Assembly (NCBI GenBank): GCA_027314595.1
Contig: DAHVAN010000450.1
Span: 1-53,202, forward strand
DNA length: 53,202 bases
Origin: Actinomycetota bacterium
Lineage (GTDB): Bacteria > Actinomycetota > Actinomycetes > Streptosporangiales > Streptosporangiaceae
Reading direction: 5' to 3'
Shown here: positions 19,482-27,625 of the stretch, piece after piece
Layout of the letters: each line of letters begins with the position of its first letter
How positions within the stretch are numbered: the first letter of the stretch is position 1
Program-made: the position numbers and the translations under genes
The notes under the pieces: model-generated
What the model saw: the letters and a program-made list of their open reading frames with translations, nothing else
Databases searched by the model: none
Told to the model about the DNA's origin: nothing

Positions 19482-19556
19482 ATGAGCACACGCTTTTCAT
19501 GAGCACATGTTTTTCCTGAGCACGCGCTTGTCCTGAGCACGCGCTTGTCGAGCACA
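19482..19556 (+). repeat. Four 17-bp tandem repeats between attenuator and aroF
   Basis: Units 19482-19498, 19499-19515, 19516-19532 and 19533-19549, plus a partial fifth. Units 3 and 4 are identical (CTGAGCACGCGCTTGTC); units 1 and 2 are AT-richer variants. They occupy the segment from the terminator to the aroF ribosome-binding site (GGAGG at 19564). Confidence 0.9.
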
Positions 19557-19575
19557 CACGGATGGAGGCAGGGCG

Positions 19576-20634
19576 ATGGTAGTGGTGATGGCGGCTGACG
19601 CGACGGACGAGGACGCGGACAATGTGGCCGGCCTGGTGCGTGCGGCGGGCGGCGAGGCGTTCGTCAGCCGCGGCGTGTCCAGGACGATCATCGGGCTGAG
19701 CGGCGACATCGACCATTTCGCCACGCTGAACCTGCCCGCACAGCCCGGAGTATGCGACGTGGTCCGGATCTCCGTGCCGTACAAGCTTGTGAGCAGGGAG
19801 CACCACAGGGAACGTTCGGTGATCCGGGTGGCGGGCGTGCCGATCGGCCCCGACACGCTGACGGTGATCGCCGGCCCGTGCGCGGTGGAGACGCCCGAGC
19901 AGACCCTGCGGTCGGCGCTGATGGCCAAGGCGGCGGGCGCGTCGCTGCTGCGCGGCGGCGCGTACAAGCCGCGCAGTTCCCCCTACGCGTTCCAGGGCCT
20001 TGGCGAGAAGGGACTGCGCATCCTCGCCGACGTCCGCGACGAGACCGGCCTGCCGATCGTGACCGAGGTCGTCGACCCGGCCGACGTGGACCTGGTGGCC
20101 GCTTACGCCGACATGCTCCAGGTCGGGACCCGCAACATGCAGAACTTCCCGCTGCTGCAGGCGGTCGGCGGCGCCGGCAAGCCGGTCATGCTCAAGCGCG
20201 GCATGAGCGCCACGGTCGAGGAATGGCTGATGGCCGCCGAGTACATCGCGCAGCGCGGCAACCTCGACATCGTGCTGTGCGAACGCGGCATCCGGACGTT
20301 CGAGAAGGCGACCCGCAACACCCTCGACATCAGTGCCGTGCCCGTCGCGCAGCGGCTGTCCCACCTGCCGGTGATCGTGGACCCGTCCCACTCGGGCGGC
20401 CGCAGGGACCTGGTCCTGCCGCTGTCCCGTGCCGCGATCGCGGTCGGCGCCGACGGCATCATCGTCGACGTGCACCCGCACCCGGAGACCGCGCTGTGCG
20501 ACGGCCCCCAGGCGCTCATCGAATCCGACCTGCGGGAGCTCGCGAGCGTCGCGCTGCACCTGTCGCCGCTAGTGGGACGGACGCTGACACCCGCGCCCGC
20601 GCCGGTGCCGTCGATGTCCCCGGCACTCGCGTGA
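19576..20634 (+). CDS. aroF: 3-deoxy-7-phosphoheptulonate (DAHP) synthase, type I-beta
   Basis: First enzyme of the shikimate pathway, condensing PEP and erythrose 4-phosphate. The 352-aa protein has an N-terminal ferredoxin-like regulatory domain (~residues 1-70) and a type I-beta catalytic barrel with VIAGPCAVE, RGGAYKPRSSPYAFQGLG, LQVGTRNMQNFPLL, GKPVMLKRGMSAT, VDPSHSGGRRD and VDVHPHPE. GGAGG precedes the ATG at 19576. Expression should be controlled by the leader-peptide attenuator just upstream. Mycobacteria have an unrelated class II enzyme (AroG) at the syntenic position, so this is a non-homologous replacement in a conserved slot. Confidence 0.95.
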   Translation: MVVVMAADATDEDADNVAGLVRAAGGEAFVSRGVSRTIIGLSGDIDHFATLNLPAQPGVCDVVRISVPYKLVSREHHRERSVIRVAGVPIGPDTLTVIAGPCAVETPEQTLRSALMAKAAGASLLRGGAYKPRSSPYAFQGLGEKGLRILADVRDETGLPIVTEVVDPADVDLVAAYADMLQVGTRNMQNFPLLQAVGGAGKPVMLKRGMSATVEEWLMAAEYIAQRGNLDIVLCERGIRTFEKATRNTLDISAVPVAQRLSHLPVIVDPSHSGGRRDLVLPLSRAAIAVGADGIIVDVHPHPETALCDGPQALIESDLRELASVALHLSPLVGRTLTPAPAPVPSMSPALA

Positions 20635-20649
20635 CCGCGCCTGGGCGCC

Positions 20650-21870
20650 CTAATCGAGCCGGTACTCCTGCGCGGTCCCGGCGAGGCGCTCGGCCAGCTG
20701 GCCGGCGTCCAGGCGCCCCTCGATGCGGCGCAGGTCGTCGATCCGCGCGCGGGTCTCCACCCGGCGCGGCGTGAGCAGCGTGCAGCAGTCCTGGTCGGGG
20801 AGTTCGGAGATGGACAGCGTGCCGATCCGCCGCGCCTCGGCCATGATCTCCGTCTTGTCCCAGCCGAGCAGCGGCCGCAGGATCGGCAGGCTGACGGCGT
20901 CGTCGAGCGCGGTGATGTTCGGCAGCGTCTGGCTGGACACCTGCCCGAGGGAGTCGCCGGTGATCAGCGCCGCGCCGCCGACCCGGCGCGCGAGCAGCGC
21001 CGCGGTCTTGAGCATCAGCCGCCGCTGGGCCACGACCTGCAGCCGGTCGGCGCCCGAGCTGGCCAGCGCCTGCTGCGCCTTCCCGAACGGCACGACGAAC
21101 AGCCGCGAGCCGCCCTGGAACCTGTCAAGCCCCCGCACGAGCGCGTACGCCTTGTAGATCGATTCCGGACCGGTCAGCGGCATGCCGGAAAAATGCAGGA
21201 AGTAGCAGCGCAGCCCGCGGCGCATCATCCGGTAGGCGGCCACGGGCGAGTCGATGCCGCCGGACATCAGCGCCACCGCCCGGCCGCTCATCCCCACCGG
21301 CAGCCCGCCCTGGCCTGGCTGACCGCCGGTGAACACGAACACCTCGCGCTGGTCCACCTCGACGAAGACCTCGGTGTCCGGGTGCTTGAGGTTGACCGGC
21401 AGCCCGTGCGCCGCCTGCACCTGCTTGCCGATGAGCACCGCGAGCTCGGCGGAGGTGACAGGGAACCGCTTGTCCCTGCGCCGCGCCCGGACGGCGAACG
21501 GGCCCGTCGTGCCCGCCGTCAGCAGGACCGCGGCGGCGGCCGCCGCCTCCGGGGTCTTCGGCACCCGGGCCGCCCGGCAGACCCTGACGATGCCCGGCAC
21601 GTCGCTGACCCGCTGCGCCACACGGTCCACGGCCTGCGCGTGCTCCGCTTGCGTGCGCTCGCCGCGAGCGACCGTGAGCACCACGACCCCCTCGCGGTGC
21701 AGGAGTTCGACGGGCAGCCCGGTGTCCTTCATCGCCGCCCGTATGTTGCCCCGCAGCAGCCGCTCGAACTGCTGCCTGTTGCGGCCTTTGAGCACGATCT
21801 CGCCGAGCTTGAGCAGCACGCACGGCTCGCCCGCGGCGGGCGCGGCCGCGACCTGATCGGTTACGGACAT
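20650..21870 (-). CDS. thiI: tRNA 4-thiouridine synthase ThiI (no rhodanese domain)
   Basis: Adenylates and thiolates U8 of tRNA and can supply sulfur for thiazole synthesis. The 406-aa product has an N-terminal ferredoxin-like/THUMP region (KLGEIVLKGRNRQQFERLL) and a PP-loop ATPase domain with ALMSGGIDSPVAAYRMM, YFLHFSG and DQDCCTLLTPR. The C-terminal rhodanese domain of the E. coli enzyme is absent, as in Bacillus, so sulfur must come from a separate donor. GGAGGG touches the ATG at 21870, too close for a ribosome-binding site. CAGACT 6 nt upstream suggests leaderless translation instead. It is convergent with aroF (15-bp gap). Confidence 0.9.
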   Translation of the reverse strand: MSVTDQVAAAPAAGEPCVLLKLGEIVLKGRNRQQFERLLRGNIRAAMKDTGLPVELLHREGVVVLTVARGERTQAEHAQAVDRVAQRVSDVPGIVRVCRAARVPKTPEAAAAAAVLLTAGTTGPFAVRARRRDKRFPVTSAELAVLIGKQVQAAHGLPVNLKHPDTEVFVEVDQREVFVFTGGQPGQGGLPVGMSGRAVALMSGGIDSPVAAYRMMRRGLRCYFLHFSGMPLTGPESIYKAYALVRGLDRFQGGSRLFVVPFGKAQQALASSGADRLQVVAQRRLMLKTAALLARRVGGAALITGDSLGQVSSQTLPNITALDDAVSLPILRPLLGWDKTEIMAEARRIGTLSISELPDQDCCTLLTPRRVETRARIDDLRRIEGRLDAGQLAERLAGTAQEYRLD

Positions 21871-21990
21871 CCCTCCAGTCTGCCAGCACGGCGGCCCGCG
21901 AAGGGTCCCGCCGCCCCCGGCTTTCCCGCATGCCAGGCGAAGAATCTCAGTCATCCCGAACGAAACGGTGGTTCCTGTCCGCGGCAAGCC

Positions 21991-22019
21991 TTGCCCCGCC
22001 GGTCCTGGCCGCATAGCGT
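21991..22019 (+). promoter_or_regulatory. Promoter of small membrane ORF
   Basis: TTGCCC (21991-21996), a 17-bp spacer and TAGCGT (22014-22019), followed 6 nt later by a GTG start. This matches the leaderless pattern seen at other genes here. Confidence 0.6.
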
Positions 22020-22025
22020 GAGCCC

Positions 22026-22136
22026 GTGAGTGCCGACGAACGCGAGGAGATCGCCGCTTCCGTCGCGGCATGGGGCAGCCTGCTGATCTGGTTCGTGATC
22101 CCGGCCATCAACATCGCCCATTCGCAACGCTGCTGA
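22026..22136 (+). CDS. 36-aa small membrane protein (hypothetical)
   Basis: A GTG-started ORF encoding a charged N-terminus (SADEREEIAASVAAWG), then one hydrophobic helix (SLLIWFVIPAINIAH), ending QRC. It has a well-formed promoter, and the start falls 6 nt after the -10 box. It ends 9 bp before the Clp-N gene, suggesting co-transcription. I do not recognise a family. The single helix and size would suit a membrane anchor or regulator, but no function can be assigned. Being short, it could be a chance frame; the promoter geometry is the main support. Confidence 0.5.
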   Translation: MSADEREEIAASVAAWGSLLIWFVIPAINIAHSQRC

Positions 22137-22145
22137 GAGCGTCCC

Positions 22146-22829
22146 ATGTTCGAACGGTTCACCGCCCGGTCACGACGCGCCATCGTCCTGGCGCAGGAAG
22201 AGGCCAGGCTGCTCAACCACGGCTACATCGGCACCGAGCACCTGCTGCTCGGCCTTCTCGCCGACACCGGAGGCAACGCGGCGCGCGCGCTCGAGTCGCT
22301 GGACGTCACCCTCGAGGCGGCGCGCGAGCAGGTCAGGGAGATGATCGGGGAGGGCTCCGGGCCCCAGTCCGGGCACATCCCGTTCACGGCGCAGGCGAAG
22401 AAGGTCATGGAACTGTCGCTGCGTGAGGCGCTGACCCTGCGCAGCCAGTCCATCAGCAGCGAGCACCTGCTGCTCGGGCTCGTCGCCGCGGGCGAGGGCG
22501 TCGGCGCGCAGATCCTGGTCCGGCTCGGCGCCTCCCTCACCGCCGTCAGGGAACGGGCGGTCGAGCTTGCGGGAGGCGAACCCGACCCGGCGCCCAGCCT
22601 GGCCGAGATAGCCGGCCAGCTTCGGCCGGCCCGTCTTCGGATAGAGGGGCTCGACATGGTCAAGGACATGCTGATCCTGATCAACCGGCGCCTGGCCAGG
22701 ATCGAAACGCACCTCGGCATCGCCGACGCCACGGAAGAGGGCGGCGCCGGACCCGGCGGGGCCCCGGAAGAGGGCGGCGCCGGACCCGGCGGGCAGCCGC
22801 GTGAGGAGCCACCCGCCGGGACGGAGTGA
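22146..22829 (+). CDS. Stand-alone Clp N-terminal (R-domain) protein
   Basis: The 227-aa protein consists of the two Clp-N repeats of ClpC/ClpA chaperones (MFERFTARSRRAIVLAQEEARLLNHGYIGTEHLLLGLL and the second half with ISSEHLLLGLVAAGEG). No AAA+ ATPase modules follow. A Gly/Pro-rich C-terminal tail has a 33-bp tandem duplication (EEGGAGPGG twice). Such solitary domains resemble adaptor-like proteins that may bind substrates for the ClpCP protease or sequester adaptors; that role is inference. A predicted helix with coiled character (DMLILINRRLARIETHL) lies near residue 180. It follows the 36-aa ORF closely. Confidence 0.88.
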   Translation: MFERFTARSRRAIVLAQEEARLLNHGYIGTEHLLLGLLADTGGNAARALESLDVTLEAAREQVREMIGEGSGPQSGHIPFTAQAKKVMELSLREALTLRSQSISSEHLLLGLVAAGEGVGAQILVRLGASLTAVRERAVELAGGEPDPAPSLAEIAGQLRPARLRIEGLDMVKDMLILINRRLARIETHLGIADATEEGGAGPGGAPEEGGAGPGGQPREEPPAGTE

Positions 22830-22884
22830 GCCCCGCCCGGCACGGGGCGTTTGCTGCCTGCGCGGCGACCGTCCGCAAAATGAA

Positions 22885-22914
22885 TTGCCTGGCCGCCGCG
22901 TCCCTGCCTAATCT
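22885..22914 (+). promoter_or_regulatory. Promoter upstream of MFS gene
   Basis: TTGCCT (22885-22890), an 18-bp spacer and TAATCT (22909-22914) predict a transcript start near 22921, 32 nt before the MFS start codon. Confidence 0.5.
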
Positions 22915-22952
22915 GAGGGTTCCTCCACTTCCGGCAAGAAACGGATACCGTC

Positions 22953-24272
22953 ATGTCGTGGCGCGCGCAGGCCCGCCGGTTCCCCGTGCTCGCCATCCGT
23001 GACTTCCGGCTCCTGCTCGCCGACCGGCTGATCGCCCCCGCGTCGGCGGGCTTCTCCATGGTCGGCGTCTCCTTCGCGGTGCTCAACATCACCGGCTCCA
23101 CCGCCGACCTGTCCTACGTCCTGGCCGCGCAGATCGCGCCGATGCTGGTGTTCTCGCTGGTCGGCGGCGTGGCCGCCGACCGGTTCCGGCCGCAGCGGGT
23201 GATCATCGCGGCGAACCTGGCCATGGCCGCCGGAGAGGGCACCTTCGGCCTGCTCGTCCTGACCGGCAGGCCGCCCCTGTGGGCGATGATCGCCCTGGAG
23301 GCGCTCACCGGGACCGGGATGGCCATGTTCTATCCCGCCTCCCAGGCGCTGCTCCCGCAACTGGTGCCCGGCGAACTGCTGCAGGAGGCGAGCTCGCTCA
23401 GCCGGCTCGCGATGAACTCCGGCCAGATGACGGGCGCGGCGGCGGCCGGCCTTCTCGTCGCGGCGGCCGGACCAGGCTGGGCGCTCATGCTGTGCGCCAT
23501 CGGCATGTCAGGCACCGTACCGCTGCTGCTCACGATCAAGGGCACCAAGCCCGCCGAGCGCGCGGGAAGCGAACCCGGGATGGTCACCGCGCTGCGCGAG
23601 GGCTGGACGGAGTTCCGCTCGCACACCTGGCTGTGGGTCACCGTCATCCAGTACTGCCTGGTCATGATGGCCTGGTGCGCGGCGTTCCAGGTGCTCGGGC
23701 CGGTGGTCGCCAAGGCTCACCTCGGCGGCCCGGCCGCCTGGGGCGTCATCACCGCCGCGGACTCGTTCGGGCTCATCGTCGGCGGCCTGGTCTCGCTGCG
23801 GTTCACCCCGCGCAGGCCCATGCTGTTCGTCGCGGTGACCGGGGCCGCCGTCGCGATCTCCCCGCTGTCCCTGGCGCTGGTGCTTCCGCTCGCCGCGGTC
23901 TGCCTGTCCTCGTTCTGCCTCGGCGTGCTGGTCGAGATGATGATGGTGGTGTGGACCGTGACGATGGCGCGGGCGATCGCGCCGGACCGGCTGGCCCGGG
24001 TGTCGTCCTACGACGCGCTCGGCTCGATGATGGCGATGCCGGCCGGCGCGCTGATCGCCGGCCCGGTGGCGGCCGCGATCGGCGTGCCGGCGGCGCAGTT
24101 CGCCGCGGCCGCCGTGATCGTCGCCGTCTCCGCGCTGTGCCTTATCCCCCGCGACATCCGCACGATCACGAGCGACCAGCTCGCCCCGGCCCAGGGGGCC
24201 CAGGGGGCCCAGGGGGTACTTCCAGTGGCCGAGGGGCAGCGGCCCGCGACCGCGTTTGATTATGCGGGATAG
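22953..24272 (+). CDS. MFS exporter (EntS/MFS_3-like)
   Basis: A 439-aa integral membrane protein with about 12 hydrophobic segments. It has the MFS loop 2-3 signature (GGVAADRFRPQRVIIAANL), an N-terminal cytosolic RDFRLLLADRL entry typical of EntS/MFS_3 exporters, and FYPASQALLPQLVPGELLQEASSL. The substrate cannot be read from sequence; relatives export siderophores or drugs. The C-terminal tail contains three AQG repeats encoded by a 9-bp tandem (GGCCCAGGG, near 24186-24215). No strong Shine-Dalgarno precedes the ATG. Convergent with the next gene. Confidence 0.85.
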   Translation: MSWRAQARRFPVLAIRDFRLLLADRLIAPASAGFSMVGVSFAVLNITGSTADLSYVLAAQIAPMLVFSLVGGVAADRFRPQRVIIAANLAMAAGEGTFGLLVLTGRPPLWAMIALEALTGTGMAMFYPASQALLPQLVPGELLQEASSLSRLAMNSGQMTGAAAAGLLVAAAGPGWALMLCAIGMSGTVPLLLTIKGTKPAERAGSEPGMVTALREGWTEFRSHTWLWVTVIQYCLVMMAWCAAFQVLGPVVAKAHLGGPAAWGVITAADSFGLIVGGLVSLRFTPRRPMLFVAVTGAAVAISPLSLALVLPLAAVCLSSFCLGVLVEMMMVVWTVTMARAIAPDRLARVSSYDALGSMMAMPAGALIAGPVAAAIGVPAAQFAAAAVIVAVSALCLIPRDIRTITSDQLAPAQGAQGAQGVLPVAEGQRPATAFDYAG

Positions 24273-24505
24273 GAATGGTCGCCATAGCGGACACAGGCGA
24301 GTTCCTTCGCGCCGCGCCCGCCCGCCAGTTCACCATTGACCTAACCGTGGCCCTCTGACCTGCCGCCTCGAAGGCGACCGGGACCACTACGGCCCCGGTC
24401 GGCCGGGCTCGCCCTGCGGGCGCCCCCGGCCGAGATCGCGGCGCCTGGCGGCACCGCCATCGTGGGCCAGGCCGAAGCGCCCGCGGCGCCGCCAGTCCCG
24501 CTCCA
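24273..24505. other. Intergenic, convergent gene ends
   Basis: 233 bp of GC-rich sequence with several imperfect GC hairpins (around 24390-24460). No gene recognised. Confidence 0.5.
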
Positions 24506-24811
24506 TCACCTATGACCGAAGGAGAAATCCCAACCAAGCGCGAGGACGGCTTCTTGATCCAACTCCGGATGTGCTGCGGCAAATTCACTCTCCACCACTC
24601 TCGTGGCCGCACCCAGATCCCGACCCTGCCAATCGACCGGCCAATAAAATGCCTCGTCAGCGAGCTGCTCCAAGCGCGGCATCAGCCGCTCAGCGACCTC
24701 AGCACCCATCACCGCCAGCACTGCTTCCGGACTCCGGTGAGGCCAGGACAGCCCGCTTCCCCGAATGTAAGCGACTACAGCGCGGCTAAGCTCGTGATCA
24801 ACCACGAACAC
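24506..24811 (-). CDS. Hypothetical protein, 101 aa
   Basis: A GTG start at 24811 gives an acidic, helix-rich soluble protein (DHELSRAVVAYIRGSGLSWPHRSPEAVLAVMGAEVAERL opening, ALGWDFSFGHR end). Third-position GC and amino-acid balance look coding, but the family is not recognised. No clear Shine-Dalgarno or TANNNT box is seen at the start. It lies alone between convergent MFS on one side and the DUF4262 gene region on the other. The acidic Glu/Asp content and lack of Cys or signal sequence argue for a cytosolic protein of unknown role. Confidence 0.6.
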   Translation of the reverse strand: MFVVDHELSRAVVAYIRGSGLSWPHRSPEAVLAVMGAEVAERLMPRLEQLADEAFYWPVDWQGRDLGAATRVVESEFAAAHPELDQEAVLALGWDFSFGHR

Positions 24812-25172
24812 AAGAGTCCACTACAACGCCGGGCAGATCAATGCGCGTGATGTGCCTAGGCGGACCGTCCGGGGACATCGGCCTCCGCCCAGGCCGCTTC
24901 CCGCAACGTGCTGACGATCACCCGGACCCTCCTGGCGGCCGTGGGAACCTTGCGGTGCCGATCGGCGTTCGACATGCGGTACATGGCCGTTATACGGCTT
25001 CGGCGCGTCGGTCGAAGTAGCCATGAAGAATCCGCTACAGCATGTCATTTCACCTGGGTGCCGTCTGGCCTGCGCCATCGCAGAGATGATCTTCGGCACC
25101 CGCGAAATCGTCGCCCGCCCAGGCGCGGCCGAGGGTGCCTGGAATGTCAGACCCGGGGCGTAGCGTGAGGTC
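24812..25172. other. Intergenic region upstream of DUF4262 gene
   Basis: 361 bp, GC lower than flanks in 24960-25080. No convincing ORF or repeat. TAGCGT at 25161-25166 is the probable -10 of the following gene. Confidence 0.5.
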
Positions 25173-25781
25173 ATGATGAACCTTCCCAAGCGTCGTTCCG
25201 GTCGACAGCACGCTCGGGCGTGCCCCGACTGCGCGAAGGAGGCGGCTGGGCTGGACGCGGACCGCCTGGCCTCCATGAACTGGGTCAGCGCCCAGGTCGG
25301 CGAGCACGGCTGGGCCGTTTCAGGCAGTCACGGCGACGACAACTCGCCGCCGTGGGCCTACAGCGTGGGAATGTGGCTCACCTGCCAGTCCGCGGAGCTT
25401 GTCATCTGCGGCGTTCCGATGCGCAGCGCCGCGGGGCTCATCAACGCAATCGGCGGCCGGCTCGCCGACGGCGACGAGATCGGACCCGACGACGTGCTGC
25501 GCGACGTCTGCCCGGCCCCGCTCACGATCCGCCCGGTCGACCTGAGCTGGCGGGTGACCAGCCTGTTCGCCCTGTCCGACGAGTTCTACGGTTTCGTAAG
25601 GCCGCCGTACCTGCAGGTGGTGTGGGCGGACAGGGACGGCCGTTTCCCCTGGGAGCCGAAGTTCCAGGCCGGCTTCCAGGGCCTGCAGCCGCTGCTCTGG
25701 CTCCCCCGCGACGACAACCCGCCCGGCCCCTGGACCCGGCTCGACAAGGCGAGCCGAACCCGCGAGCCGGGCCGGACGTAG
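25173..25781 (+). CDS. DUF4262-domain protein
   Basis: The 202-aa protein contains the DUF4262 pattern: GWAVSGSHGDDNSPPWAYSVGMW, ELVICGVPMRSAAGLINAIGGRLADGDEI, and a C-terminal PYLQVVWADRDGRFPWEPKFQAGFQGLQPLLW. It also has a CPDCAKEAA motif at the N-terminus that could bind metal. Biochemical function is unknown; family members are scattered accessory genes in actinobacteria. TAGCGT ends 6 nt before the first ATG (25173), suggesting leaderless translation. GAGG in between could alternatively serve the second ATG at 25176. Confidence 0.82.
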   Translation: MMNLPKRRSGRQHARACPDCAKEAAGLDADRLASMNWVSAQVGEHGWAVSGSHGDDNSPPWAYSVGMWLTCQSAELVICGVPMRSAAGLINAIGGRLADGDEIGPDDVLRDVCPAPLTIRPVDLSWRVTSLFALSDEFYGFVRPPYLQVVWADRDGRFPWEPKFQAGFQGLQPLLWLPRDDNPPGPWTRLDKASRTREPGRT

Positions 25782-26510
25782 AGCCGCGTGCGCAGGTGCC
25801 CCCATGAGCGGCCCGTGGTATTCGACGAGCTGCCGGAATTCATGACCGGCGCGGAATCCACGACCTGTCGCAGGCGATCTCGCGCACAGTCGAGATCGTG
25901 CACGGCACGTCGCGCGTGAGTCGCCGTCGCCCCGGCACAACCTGATCGCTCGCCGTGTCGTTCGCGCTGGAGTCCGCACGGATTCCCGCCGGCCCCTGCC
26001 TGCGCGTGGAAACGGACGTGGACGTCGCCCGCTGGCCGGTTCCCGGTTCACGTTCCGTCGTCCCGACGTCGTCTACGAGTTCCCCGACGCGGCGGCCGCG
26101 GCCTGCCGGCTGCAAGCCGTGCACCGCGGCGTGCTCGAACTCCAACAGCCTGTGCGGCTACGGCCAGGGCTAGCAGGCCGCCGCAGCGGATTGCCGCGGC
26201 TGCCCAGCCAGGGACGCCGGCCAGGACCGAGCGCCAGGCGGGCATGCGAAAGACCCTCGCTGCCTGGGCGCCGTTCCGAATCTCGGACGAGCAGCTCGCT
26301 CTCAGAATCGTCCCATGCTGTCACACACGCACCAGGTCGAATTAACGTGTGTAGTTTGACCCCCGCCAGGGGGTCAAACTACACACGATCTTTTGATCAC
26401 GCCGGTCGTCGGCCGACTGACGCCCGAAATGCCCGGTTTCTGCGTGCCGCGGGGCCGTCGGCAGGCCGACGGCGGGGAGGCGTTAGCCGAGCGGGGGTGA
26501 CGGGGAGGCG
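25782..26510. other. Intergenic region with possible decayed coding sequence
   Basis: 729 bp without an intact gene. Plus-strand segments in different frames look protein-like (ISRTVEIVHGTS near 25880-25920, FRRPDVVYEFPDAAAAAC near 26050-26105). They may be remnants of a frameshifted gene I cannot identify. The right end holds the 19-bp perfect hairpin (26346-26387). Confidence 0.4.
26346..26387. terminator. 19-bp perfect stem-loop downstream of pfkA
   Basis: CGTGTGTAGTTTGACCCCC (26346-26364) and its exact complement (26369-26387) enclose the tetraloop GCCA. It lies 124 bp after the pfkA stop. It lacks a U tract on either strand but is by far the most perfect hairpin in the window. Confidence 0.7.
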
Positions 26511-27548
26511 TTAGCCGAAGAAGACTTCGGCTTCGGCGTAGCGCTCTACCGGGACCAGCTTGAGCTCGCGGGTGCCCTCGGAGATGGGGACGCGCACGAT
26601 CTCGGTGCCGCGCAGCGCCACCATCGCGCCGAACGCCTCGTCGTGCACCGCGGACACGGCGGCCAGCCCGAAGCGTGTCGCGAGCACCCGGTCGAAGGCG
26701 GTCGGCGTGCCGCCGCGCTGGATGTGGCCGAGCACCGTGCAGCGGGCTTCCTTGCCGGTCCGCTTCTCGATCTCGTCGGCGAGCAACTGGCCGATGCCGC
26801 CGAGCCGGACGTGGCCGAACGCGTCGAGCTGGCCTGTGGTGAGCGACAGGTCCTCGTTCGCCGGGTACGCGCCCTCGGCGACCACCACGATCGGCGCGTA
26901 CCTGGTCTGGAACCTGTGCTCCACCCACGCGCAGACCCTGTCGATCTCGAACGGGCGCTCCGGGATCAAGATCACGTTCGCGCCGCCCGCCAGCCCCGCG
27001 TGCAGCGCGATCCAGCCCGCGTGGCGGCCCATGACCTCGACGATCAGCGCCCGGTGGTGGCTCTCGGCCGTGGTGTGCAGCCGGTCGATGGCCTCCATCG
27101 CGATGTTGACGGCGGTGTCGAAGCCGAAGGTGTAGTCCGTGGCGGACAGGTCGTTGTCGATGGTCTTCGGCACGCCGACGACGTTGATGCCCTGCTGGTG
27201 CAGGCGGGCGGCCACGCCCAGGGTGTCCTCGCCGCCGATCGCCACGAGCGTGTCCACGCCGAGGCCGGCCAGGTTGTCCTTGATCCGCTCGACGCCGTTG
27301 CGGCCTGGGCCGCCCTCCTTGAACGGGTTGGTCCGCGACGAGCCGAGGATCGTGCCGCCGCGCGGCAGGATGCCGCGCACCGCGTGCACGTCGAGCGGCA
27401 CGGTGTCCGCCTCGAGCGGACCGCGCCAGCCGTCGCGGAATCCCACGAATTCCAGGCCGAACTCCTGGATTCCCCTGCGTACGACGGCTCGGATGACAGC
27501 GTTCAGCCCGGGGCAGTCTCCGCCTCCGGTAAGGACTCCCACTCGCAT
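26511..27548 (-). CDS. pfkA: 6-phosphofructokinase (group III; ATP or PPi donor unclear)
   Basis: Phosphorylates fructose 6-phosphate in glycolysis. The 345-aa protein shows GVLTGGGDCPGLNAVIR, ILGSSRTNPF, IGGEDTLGVA, VPKTIDNDL, EVMGRHAGWIAL and LGHIQRGGTPTAFDR. The GGEDT and PKTIDND positions carry the Asp/Lys pair associated with pyrophosphate use in Amycolatopsis, yet closely similar Streptomyces enzymes are ATP-dependent, so the donor is left open. The start is ATG 27548: TAGGCT ends 7 nt upstream with no Shine-Dalgarno, and the in-frame codon at 27566 lies before that box. An inverted repeat AGCGCG/CGCGCT sits upstream (27566-27585). Confidence 0.93.
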   Translation of the reverse strand: MRVGVLTGGGDCPGLNAVIRAVVRRGIQEFGLEFVGFRDGWRGPLEADTVPLDVHAVRGILPRGGTILGSSRTNPFKEGGPGRNGVERIKDNLAGLGVDTLVAIGGEDTLGVAARLHQQGINVVGVPKTIDNDLSATDYTFGFDTAVNIAMEAIDRLHTTAESHHRALIVEVMGRHAGWIALHAGLAGGANVILIPERPFEIDRVCAWVEHRFQTRYAPIVVVAEGAYPANEDLSLTTGQLDAFGHVRLGGIGQLLADEIEKRTGKEARCTVLGHIQRGGTPTAFDRVLATRFGLAAVSAVHDEAFGAMVALRGTEIVRVPISEGTRELKLVPVERYAEAEVFFG

Positions 27549-27625
27549 GAGGCAAAGCCTATCCATAGCGCGCGATCTCGCGCTGGAGGCCGGAATAACA
27601 CGAAGTAACTACCTGATCCGGGCGG

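Noticed and set aside
19482-19556. CRISPR-like array
   Set aside because: Units are contiguous 17-mers without spacers and there are no cas genes.
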